This document shows positions 6,891-12,139 of a DNA stretch of 12,139 nucleotides, piece after piece. Location: positions 1 to 12,139 of the forward strand of contig JAZSKI010000044.1 of NCBI GenBank assembly GCA_045534775.1, in the 5' to 3' direction. Every line of letters starts with the position of its first letter. Within the stretch, counting starts at the first letter, position 1. The notes beneath the pieces are model-generated. The model was not told the DNA's origin and did no database searches. It saw nothing but the letters and a program-made list of their open reading frames with translations. Source of the stretch: JAZOTK01 sp045534775. GTDB taxonomy: Bacteria; Bacillota; Clostridia; RUG12999. A program made the position numbers and the translations under genes.

Positions 6891-7547
6891 CTACAGGTCA
6901 ATTTCTCTTTTTAAAATCTCCGTCATTTTAACATAGCCTGCTGCGTTGGGGTGAATACCGTCGGGTGTCAGTTCATCCGACAGATTCTTTCCGTCATCAG
7001 ATAAAGCAGAGGTATAGTCAATATATTTCTTACCGCAGGATTTTAAAAATTCGTTCATTTTCGCGGTCATATACCATCTTTTTTCGCGGTCAAAGGGCGG
7101 TGCTATGGTAGAAGGGATAACCGAACATAAAATTACTTCAATTCCCGCTTCGTCACATTTTTTAATCATAGCCCTTACATTTTGCCTGTATTCTTCCAGA
7201 ACCTCCTCCACAGGCTCGCCTTTGGTTTTCCACCACAAATCATCATCACATCTGAATATATCATTTGTGCCTATCATAATTACGGCAGTTTTGGGGTTTA
7301 GCTGAATACAATCAGCATCAAACCTTTTAAGGAGATAGGTTGAATTATCCCCGCCGATACCGCGCTGTACTACAGATTTTTTCGTATTAAAATACAAATT
7401 TAAATTCCAATGCCAGGTTATACTGTCTCCCAGAAAAAGATAATCTATATCTTTTTTGAAGTACAAAAGCTGTTCGTTATCAAAATCATAATCCTGTCGC
7501 TTTGCATCTGCCGCCACAGTCTTACCGAACAATCCGGGTTTTATCAT
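6891..7547 (-). CDS. SGNH/GDSL-family hydrolase (probable carbohydrate esterase)
   Basis: A 218-residue SGNH hydrolase, probably removing acetyl or other acyl groups from a sugar. Block I is FLGDSITWHW with catalytic S42; block II contains GIGGDNS with oxyanion G66; block III is IGTNDI with N95; block V is DGIHPNAAGY with D196 and H199. All four catalytic-block residues are present. No signal peptide or membrane segment is visible, so it acts inside the cell, in line with the mannosidase. Start ATG is preceded by GGATGGAG. It follows the kinase gene by 24 bases and precedes the isomerase gene by 58 bases, the largest gap in the operon. A plausible job is deacylating imported mannosides before cleavage, but the substrate is not determined. 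Confidence 0.88.
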   Translation of the reverse strand: MIKPGLFGKTVAADAKRQDYDFDNEQLLYFKKDIDYLFLGDSITWHWNLNLYFNTKKSVVQRGIGGDNSTYLLKRFDADCIQLNPKTAVIMIGTNDIFRCDDDLWWKTKGEPVEEVLEEYRQNVRAMIKKCDEAGIEVILCSVIPSTIAPPFDREKRWYMTAKMNEFLKSCGKKYIDYTSALSDDGKNLSDELTPDGIHPNAAGYVKMTEILKREIDL

Positions 7548-7571
7548 ATAAACTCCATCCTTTCGTTTGTT

Positions 7572-9008
7572 TTACGCCATAACCTCTGTTACCGCATTAT
7601 ATATTTTCTTGTATTTCTCAAACTGTTTTGTATAAATTTCGTGGGTCTTTGCATTGGGTTTAAATATTTTTCTTTCGCTGAGAAGCTGTTTTCCTTCGCT
7701 GTAAATACCTACTGCTTTACCTGCGAGGTAAGCACTTCCCGCGCCGCCTGCTTCTTCACCGTCAAGGGCAGTTACTTCAATGTTCAAAACATCTGCCTTT
7801 ATCTGAAGCCATACATCGGAGTTTGCGCCGCCGCCTGTTGCAATAAGCTTTTCAGCCGTCAGTCCGAAGCCCTTTAAAATTTCCATATTAAGTGCTATTT
7901 CATAGGCCGTGCCTTCCATCAACGCCTTATATATATCCATCTTTCCGTGTTCAAAGGTAAGACCTAAAACCGCCGCTGTGGATGACGAGTTCATATAGGG
8001 GGTTGCCGCACCTGCAAAATGAGGCATTATCATAAGACTTGAAGGTTCAGCTTTCACCTCGCCGTCCAGCTCTTTATAGGATTTCCCGGAAAAATTATCT
8101 TTGAACCATTTTAAGGTTGCACCACCTGCATAGGATAAAACATAACAAGCGTATTTTCCGTTAATATGGGGCGCAAAGGCATAGCCCTTTTCATAAATGT
8201 CGTAATCCCTTGGCGGCTCATCCATTATAACGGGCACACACTCAACTGTTCCCGTACCATCCATAACCTGATGCTTTTCAAAGGCGCCTGCTCCCGTCAT
8301 TGCCGCAATCTGGTCATGACAGCCGCTGACTACCTGCATTTCTGTATTTATTCCCAGCATTTCTGCTATTTCTTTTTTTACGGTACCTGCAACGGTTCCC
8401 GAAGGTACTGGTGTCGAGAGCATATTTTCATCAATGCCTGCGAAGCCTAAAATATCCTTGCACCAGCATTTGTTTTTAATGTCAAAGGCTACTGTTCTTG
8501 CCGCAAGAGAAAAATCAATATTTCTCACGCCTGACAGCATATAAACAATGAAATCCTGCATTAAAAGTATGTATTTAGCCGCAGCATATTCTTTCGGCAT
8601 ATTTTCTTTTATCCACATCATTTTAGGTAATGAATACATAGGGTGCATCTTTGCTCCCGTTTTATACGCCAGGTTTTCTATACCGAATTTTTCCGCAAGT
8701 CTCTCGCATTGCTCGCTGCCACGGGGGTCAGTATAGAGCATAGCAGGTATTATGGGCACGTCATTTTCATCTACCATAACAAAGCTTTCGCCGAAGCTGG
8801 TTACGGCAAGCGCTGCCGCCGAGCTTAAATCAGCATTTTTAAGAACATACTTGACAGCCTCCCATATAGCGGCTCCGTCAATCTCGTGTAATCCGTTCTT
8901 TCTTGAAACCTCGTATTCTTTATATACTTTTCTGACAAAATTTCCTTTTTCGTCATATAAAACAACCTTACACCCTGTTGTGCCTATATCAAGACCGGCA
9001 TTAAACAT
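7572..9008 (-). CDS. FGGY-family carbohydrate kinase (xylulokinase-like, substrate uncertain)
   Basis: ATP-dependent sugar kinase of the FGGY family, 478 residues, both halves complete. The N-terminal phosphate loop is DIGTTGCK (7-14), the catalytic Asp is expected at D232 in GCHDQ, DGTGT lies at 250-254, and the C-terminal signature ATGGGANSDVWLQIKADVLN is at 390-409. Automatic labels would probably say xylulokinase. However, where XylB proteins have a GQMHG substrate segment this protein reads SFGES (72-76), and GCHDQ is not the usual GGGDN. The ketose it phosphorylates, and whether at O1 or O5/O6, is therefore open. The adjacent aldolase and isomerase genes suggest fructose or xylulose, perhaps as a 1-phosphate. 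Second gene of the operon, 18 bases after the aldolase gene, with AAGAGG before the ATG. Cytoplasmic. Confidence 0.88.
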   Translation of the reverse strand: MFNAGLDIGTTGCKVVLYDEKGNFVRKVYKEYEVSRKNGLHEIDGAAIWEAVKYVLKNADLSSAAALAVTSFGESFVMVDENDVPIIPAMLYTDPRGSEQCERLAEKFGIENLAYKTGAKMHPMYSLPKMMWIKENMPKEYAAAKYILLMQDFIVYMLSGVRNIDFSLAARTVAFDIKNKCWCKDILGFAGIDENMLSTPVPSGTVAGTVKKEIAEMLGINTEMQVVSGCHDQIAAMTGAGAFEKHQVMDGTGTVECVPVIMDEPPRDYDIYEKGYAFAPHINGKYACYVLSYAGGATLKWFKDNFSGKSYKELDGEVKAEPSSLMIMPHFAGAATPYMNSSSTAAVLGLTFEHGKMDIYKALMEGTAYEIALNMEILKGFGLTAEKLIATGGGANSDVWLQIKADVLNIEVTALDGEEAGGAGSAYLAGKAVGIYSEGKQLLSERKIFKPNAKTHEIYTKQFEKYKKIYNAVTEVMA

Positions 9009-9026
9009 AGCTATAACCTCTTTTTC

Positions 9027-9863
9027 TTAAAATTTCCCCATGCCAAAGATTTTCATTGCGCCACTTGCGTTTTCTTCCATAGCCCTTGTGGCTTCTGCCG
9101 CAATGTCGTGGAAGAAGGTTTTATCCTTCATCTCAATTACTGCACTTCCGCCTGCTTTTGCCATATAGCTGTAGTAGTTGATTTTACGAACGCCGAGAGA
9201 TATTACCTTTTTGTAATCCTCTTCGCTTACACCGCTTCCGCCGTGCATAACGAGAGGTACATCTACCATAGAATTGATTTCCTTTAATCTGTCGAAATCA
9301 AGCTTCGGTTTTGTTAAATAAATACCATGAGCCGTACCGAAGGAACAGGCAAGAGCATCAACGCCTGTTATATCCACAAATTCCTTCGCCATATTGGGGT
9401 CAGTATAAATCTGCGCGCCGCCTTCGCCGCCGCCTTCTCTTTTACCCATACTGCCGATTTCCGCTTCAACGCTTGCACCGGTTTGCTTTGCCAACTCAAC
9501 AATAACACGTGTTCCTATGCAGTTCATGTGATATTCTTCCTCTGAACCGTCATACATAACAGAGGTAAATCCCACATCAAGCGCCTTTTTAACATAGCTG
9601 AGGCTTGTACCGTGGTCAAGATGAACACAAACGGGTACCTTCGCTGTTTTTGCCATCTCAATCATCATTCTGCCGATGACATCAATATATGCTACGCCCA
9701 TTTCCTCGTGAATCTGTGCATGCATAATTATAACAGGCATATTCAGCTTTTCAGCCGCCGTAATTACCGCGTAAAGACTCTCCATATTCGGCGTGTTAAA
9801 AGAACCGATGGCACACTTTTTTTCTTCAGCAATTTTAAGCACTTCTCTCAATGTTGCTAACAT
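9027..9863 (-). CDS. Class II (zinc) ketose-phosphate aldolase, FbaA/GatY/KbaY-like
   Basis: A 278-residue class II aldolase that cleaves a ketose phosphate to dihydroxyacetone phosphate and an aldehyde. SFNTPNMES near residue 21, then VCVHLDHGTS with catalytic D83 and zinc ligand H84; VEAEIGSMG with E135; the glycine-rich flexible loop GKREGGGEGG (140-149); GTAHGIY with zinc ligand H179; and HGGSGVSEEDYKK from H207 with the phosphate-binding loop. GVRKINYYSYM (225-235) stands where family members read KINI-T, which may affect substrate choice. The exact substrate (fructose 1,6-bisphosphate, tagatose bisphosphate, or a ketose 1-phosphate) cannot be read from the sequence. As first gene of a sugar operon it is likely a dedicated catabolic enzyme rather than the glycolytic aldolase. 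Ribosome binding site is weak (AGAGATGG). It diverges from the AraC-type regulator gene with a 113-base gap. Confidence 0.92.
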   Translation of the reverse strand: MLATLREVLKIAEEKKCAIGSFNTPNMESLYAVITAAEKLNMPVIIMHAQIHEEMGVAYIDVIGRMMIEMAKTAKVPVCVHLDHGTSLSYVKKALDVGFTSVMYDGSEEEYHMNCIGTRVIVELAKQTGASVEAEIGSMGKREGGGEGGAQIYTDPNMAKEFVDITGVDALACSFGTAHGIYLTKPKLDFDRLKEINSMVDVPLVMHGGSGVSEEDYKKVISLGVRKINYYSYMAKAGGSAVIEMKDKTFFHDIAAEATRAMEENASGAMKIFGMGKF

Positions 9864-9898
9864 TTAATTCCATCTCTTTCTGATTTTTATTTTATATC

Positions 9899-9927
9899 TT
9901 GATTTTATCATATTTTTGATGTATAAT
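9899..9927 (+). promoter_or_regulatory. Promoter of the PocR-AraC regulator; divergent control region
   Basis: TTGATT (9899-9904), 17 bases, TATAAT (9922-9927), pointing at the regulator. In the opposite direction, toward the aldolase operon, I find AT-rich -10-like stretches (for example TATAAA) but no acceptable -35 at the right distance, which suits an activator-dependent promoter. TTGAT is repeated directly at 9899 and 9916, a possible but weak hint of a regulator site. Confidence 0.65.
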
Positions 9928-9976
9928 ATAGGTATAAATGTTTTGAAAATCTGTAATTTTGTTCGGAGGTGGTTAT

Positions 9977-10816
9977 TTGAGGCTAAGTATCAATATGGAA
10001 GAGCTTTCGGAATTGATGAAAAACTTTAATATCTTAACGGATTTTCGCGTTGTGATATATGACGATGAATTTTGCAAAATATCCTCTTATCCCAAAAAGA
10101 GCTGTAGCTTTTGCAGTCTCTTAAAGGACGACGAAATTTTAAAGGAACGCTGCAGGGCTTGCGACAGAAAATCCTTTGCTCTTGCAAAGGAAAGCGGAAA
10201 ACCTGCTGTTTACAAGTGTCACGCAGGACTTACGGAAGCGGTTTTCCCAATTAAAATGAACGATATTACCGTGGGGTATCTTATGTTCGGTCAGACCATA
10301 ATTCCTGAGGAAAAGACCGAAAGCCGTGATAAAATTCTGAATTATTGCAACAGCCACATAAATGACCGGAAAACTCTTGAAAAATATTATAATGACCTTA
10401 TTTGCAAAAGCGAGGCACAGATTTCAGCCGCCGCTAAAATAATGGAGATTGCCGCCTGCTATCTGTGTAAGAATAATGTTGTGAGCATTGATAACAACAA
10501 CATTATCGGGCGTCTCACCGCTTATGTGGATGATAATCTGGGCGGAAATCTGTCGGTGAATGATATTTGCAAGGCGCTTAACATAGGCAGAACGAAGCTG
10601 TTTGAAATTTCCAAACGGTATTTCGGTGTCAGCATAACGGGTTACATAAGAAAACGCCGCATTACCGCCGCATCGGATTATCTTTTGAAAAACGATTGCA
10701 GTGTTGCTCAGGCGGCAGATTTTGTGGGTATCACCGATTATAACTATTTTTCTAAAATATTCAAAACAGAAACGGGCTTCTCACCGAAGCAGTATAAGCA
10801 AAAATATATGAAATAA
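9977..10816 (+). CDS. AraC-family transcription regulator with N-terminal PocR sensory domain
   Basis: Probable activator of the divergent sugar operon. Residues ~5-165 form a PocR-type ligand domain: CSFCSL (C43, C46), CRACDRKSFALA (C59, C62), YKCHAGLTEAVFPI (C81) and GYLMFGQ are characteristic. Residues ~175-279 are the AraC double helix-turn-helix: LSVNDICKALNIGRTKLFEI for the first HTH, then AADFVGITDYNYFSKIFKTE and TGFSPKQYK as the C-terminal signature. PocR itself senses a small diol in Salmonella; here a sugar or polyol is the natural guess. The five Cys could bind a metal, which is inference. I chose the TTG at 9977 (279 aa) because GGAGGTGG at 9965-9972 lies the right distance upstream. 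The earlier in-frame TTG at 9959 sits before that site, and the ATG at 9995 is a less likely alternative. Followed by its own terminator. Confidence 0.9.
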   Translation: MRLSINMEELSELMKNFNILTDFRVVIYDDEFCKISSYPKKSCSFCSLLKDDEILKERCRACDRKSFALAKESGKPAVYKCHAGLTEAVFPIKMNDITVGYLMFGQTIIPEEKTESRDKILNYCNSHINDRKTLEKYYNDLICKSEAQISAAAKIMEIAACYLCKNNVVSIDNNNIIGRLTAYVDDNLGGNLSVNDICKALNIGRTKLFEISKRYFGVSITGYIRKRRITAASDYLLKNDCSVAQAADFVGITDYNYFSKIFKTETGFSPKQYKQKYMK

Positions 10817-10824
10817 TAAGGCAT

Positions 10825-10863
10825 AAGAGGGCAGCATACGGCATTCGTATGCTACCCTCTTTT
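10825..10863 (+). terminator. Intrinsic terminator of the regulator gene
   Basis: AAGAGGGCAGCATACG (10825-10840), 5-base loop, CGTATGCTACCCTCTT (10846-10861), one C/A mismatch, then a short T run (TTT, 10861-10863). Begins eight bases after the regulator stop codon. Confidence 0.85.
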
Positions 10864-10874
10864 ATGATTTTGTA

Positions 10875-11108
10875 AAGTCAGGGACAAAATTTTTTTGATT
10901 CTTTTAAAGGCTTCCCCTTGAGGGGAGGCTCCGTCGCAGACGGTGATGAGGTGTTTTTTCTTTTGTCATATTGGTTCTTAATACTTTTGCATTACCTGTT
11001 AATTTTGAATTGCTTGTTTTATTCATTTCCACCTCATCCGAGTTGCTTTGCAACCCACCTTCCCCTCAAGGGGAAGGCTTTTTTTCTCCCTTATATATCA
11101 AAGCTTAT
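10875..11108. repeat. Structured ~230-bp dispersed repeat, copy B
   Basis: Same orientation and order as copy A at 670-900: AAGTCAGGGACAAAA at the left, AAAGGCTTCCCCTTGAGGGG at 10906-10925, hairpins, CCCCTCAAGGGGAAGG near the right, and AAAGCTTAT at the right end (11100-11108). The outer right end is degenerate (TTTTCTCCCT instead of TTTTGTCCCT). The GTTGC-TT(C/T)-GCAAC hairpin differs from copy A only in its loop, so its stem is retained, while the AATGC-TTTT-GCATT hairpin of copy A is broken here. It follows the regulator terminator by about 11 bases. The plus-strand reading frame through it is not conserved in copy A. Confidence 0.75.
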
Positions 11109-11301
11109 GATTTTGTCAAGTTAGGAGAACAGTGAATAATAGGCCCTCCTATTTGCAACCTACTTTTTCAACTGTTTTTCCTTTAGCACTTTTCCTTAGA
11201 ACCCGCGAGAATACAGAATTTTCTCGCTCCCGATAGTATATGTAAATATCAAAATCGGCAAACTAATGTTTTAAATTGTATTGACTTGACAAAAGTAAAA
11301 T
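11109..11301. other. Gene-free stretch between repeat B and the unknown gene pair
   Basis: No intact gene is visible. Two possible structures are TAGGAG/CTCCTA (11122-11127 with 11146-11151) and the perfect 7-bp stem GCGAGAA/TTCTCGC (11205-11211 with 11221-11227, 9-base loop). The latter lacks a T run but could end transcripts coming from the 11302 gene. Minus-strand translation of 11125-11200 gives only short open fragments separated by stops, possibly a gene remnant. The cassette boundary motif lies at 11254-11265. Confidence 0.4.
11254..11265 (-). repeat. Cassette downstream boundary motif, copy 3
   Basis: ATCGGCAAACTA, identical to copy 1. It lies 36 bases beyond the stop codon of the minus-strand gene at 11302-11655, the same relative place as copies 1 and 2. 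Similarity extends a little: TGTTTTAAATT here against TGTATTAAATT at copy 1. Confidence 0.55.
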
Positions 11302-11655
11302 TTATTCCTTTTCTTGAATTGCATCAAGTTGTTCTTGAGTTAATTCAATATATCTATTATCTGCATACATAGTGTTTGTTGTATCGTCTATGGCTTTAGA
11401 TATTTTCTTAACATCAATCTCTTTACCAAAAGGTAATTCTTCATCTGCATTTTGAGCGACCATAATAAACGAATCATTTCCCCAATCAACATCAAAAGAG
11501 GTAACTATTTTTGTTCCATCAGTTACATCAAAAAATGTTTCTTGGTTGTCTATGAAGGATTCATAAATAAACTCAAATAATGCATCCTTACTAATTTTAA
11601 TAACTCTATATGTATTATCTGGAATTTTCTTCTCTATCTTTTTCTTTCGAAACAT
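11302..11655 (-). CDS. Hypothetical soluble protein, 117 aa
   Basis: I do not recognise a family. The chosen start is the ATG at 11653-11655, which has AAAGGAG at 11664-11670, eight bases upstream. The longer frame open from 11775 overlaps the upstream gene by 76 bases, and its extra 40 codons have no comparable ribosome binding site. The protein begins with a strongly basic run (MFRKKKIEKK), then a mixed alpha/beta-looking, acidic domain with no membrane segment, and ends IELTQEQLDAIQEKE, probably helical. It is predicted cytoplasmic, perhaps touching the membrane through its basic N-terminus. It follows the three-helix membrane protein gene by 44 bases on the same strand, so the two are probably cotranscribed and may work together. 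No function is claimed. Confidence 0.7.
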   Translation of the reverse strand: MFRKKKIEKKIPDNTYRVIKISKDALFEFIYESFIDNQETFFDVTDGTKIVTSFDVDWGNDSFIMVAQNADEELPFGKEIDVKKISKAIDDTTNTMYADNRYIELTQEQLDAIQEKE

Positions 11656-11699
11656 ATTCCTTACTCCTTTTAGGATTCTATATATAACTTTCTGCCAAA

Positions 11700-12020
11700 T
11701 TATACACTCAATAATGCCTGCCAGAAAAAGTGTTGCCATGCAGGAAGAAATAACAAAAGCATTATGAACAGCCAAATATTAAGTTTAAAACCAACCTTGA
11801 TTTTTGTTCTCCAAACCAACGATGTTATATTCAGCATAATGCCTACAAATACACTAAAGGGAATTCCAAAGATTATGTAAAAAGCATTTATACAAACAAT
11901 ATCATATAGTAAGCTTTCCTCATATAACATGCCATAAAAGGTGCATCCCAACGCAAAACTTATTAAATTTAACACAACAATACCTATAATAATTTTGTCA
12001 GTCAAACTTATTTTCTTCAT
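11700..12020 (-). CDS. Hypothetical small membrane protein, 106 aa, three predicted transmembrane helices
   Basis: Family not recognised. Hydrophobic segments are at about residues 8-31, 37-67 and 76-100, separated by short loops with a positively charged WRTKIKVGFK between the second and third. The tail after the last helix is only a few residues (QALLSV). ATG at 12018-12020 is preceded by AAAGGTG ten bases upstream. It is the first gene of the third minus-strand unit with shared boundary motifs; the upstream sequence holds TTCGACA (12053-12059) and CTTGACACGA (12079-12070), arranged as upstream of the 46-630 gene. TTGACA could be a -35 box, but a convincing -10 at 17 bases is not visible. 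Confidence 0.7.
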   Translation of the reverse strand: MKKISLTDKIIIGIVVLNLISFALGCTFYGMLYEESLLYDIVCINAFYIIFGIPFSVFVGIMLNITSLVWRTKIKVGFKLNIWLFIMLLLFLPAWQHFFWQALLSV

Positions 12021-12069
12021 ATTCCCACACCTTTCAACATTGTTCTTTGTTATTCGACAGATTTCTTAC

Positions 12070-12079
12070 TCGTGTCAAG
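12070..12079 (-). repeat. Cassette upstream boundary motif, copy 3
   Basis: Exact TCGTGTCAAG. As at copy 1, it runs straight into the AGTCAGGGACAAAA end of the structured repeat. Confidence 0.55.
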
Positions 12080-12111
12080 TCAGGGACAAAATTTTTTTGA
12101 TTCTTTTTAAG
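12077..12111. repeat. Left end of structured repeat, copy C (interrupted by the contig end)
   Basis: AAGTCAGGGACAAAA followed by TTTTTTGATTCTTTTTAAG matches the start of copy B at 10875-10909 with one extra T. The match stops where the hairpin-forming GGCTTCCCC should begin, because adapter sequence takes over. Confidence 0.75.
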
Positions 12112-12139
12112 AAGTCGGAGGCCAAGCGGTCTTAGGAAG
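12112..12139. other. Residual MGI/BGI DNBSEQ adapter sequence (not genomic)
   Basis: The last 28 bases begin AAGTCGGAGGCC and end GGTCTTAGGAAG. To my recollection this is the first 28 bases of the 32-base MGI/BGI adapter whose remaining bases would be ACAA. It replaces the expected continuation of repeat copy C, so it is an assembly artefact at the contig end and should be trimmed. Confidence 0.9.

Noticed and set aside
9959..9976. Start of the AraC-type regulator at the TTG at 9959
   Set aside because: The GGAGGTGG ribosome binding site (9965-9972) lies downstream of that codon, so the TTG at 9977 is the sensible start.
10918..11124. 68-residue plus-strand reading frame through repeat B
   Set aside because: It lies inside the non-coding repeat, is not kept open in copy A and has no ribosome binding site.
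11302..11775. Longer 157-residue version of the soluble hypothetical protein
   Set aside because: It overlaps the upstream membrane protein gene by 76 bases and its extra N-terminus lacks a ribosome binding site. The ATG at 11653-11655 has AAAGGAG eight bases upstream.
12111..12139. tRNA-like string (GGCC-AAGCGGTCTTAGG resembles a D-arm)
   Set aside because: It matches the DNBSEQ adapter from its first base and has no acceptor or anticodon arm.

Overview
The window looks like a contig from a low-to-moderate-GC gut Firmicute (Bacillota, class Clostridia; Oscillospiraceae/Ruminococcaceae-like is my best guess). The grounds are strong AAGGAGG-type ribosome binding sites, a PocR-AraC regulator, the gene complement, and structured GGGG/CCCC repeats of a kind I associate with that group. 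This is inference from content, not a database result. The last 28 bases (12112-12139) match the MGI/BGI DNBSEQ sequencing adapter, so this is assembled short-read data and the contig runs into untrimmed adapter inside a repeat.

Layout. (1) 1-1347, AT-rich accessory flank: a minus-strand membrane-anchored hypothetical gene (46-630), a ~230-bp structured repeat (copy A, 670-900), a decayed minus-strand four-helix-bundle (S23/IVP-type) gene (911-1123), its hairpin-rich leader (1140-1320) and a perfect-consensus minus-strand promoter (1318-1346). (2) 1374-3802, housekeeping pta-ackA operon with its own promoter and a terminator shared with the convergent operon. (3) 3804-9863, a five-gene minus-strand sugar operon; in transcription order: class II ketose-phosphate aldolase, FGGY sugar kinase, SGNH/GDSL esterase, D-lyxose/D-mannose isomerase, GH38 alpha-mannosidase. 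(4) 9899-10863, the divergent PocR-AraC regulator with its promoter and terminator. (5) 10875-12111, second accessory flank: repeat copy B, a gene-free stretch, a minus-strand pair of unknown genes and the start of repeat copy C. (6) 12112-12139, adapter.

How it works together. The sugar operon can be read as an intracellular alpha-mannoside route: the esterase may trim acyl groups, GH38 releases D-mannose, the isomerase makes the ketose, the FGGY kinase phosphorylates it, and the class II aldolase splits it into triose-level products. Pta-AckA then turns acetyl-CoA into acetate and ATP. No transporter or secreted enzyme is present in the operon, so the substrate must be imported by proteins encoded elsewhere. 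The AraC-type regulator probably activates the operon, whose own promoter region lacks a good -35 box.

The least expected signal is in the two flanks. Three minus-strand units (10-672, 902-1347 and 11254-12079) share the same short boundary motifs: ATCGGC(A)RACTA at the downstream end and CTTGACACGA at the upstream end. Two of their upstream ends abut the structured repeat, and one repeat copy separates two units. This looks like a cassette-style arrangement that I cannot assign to a known element.
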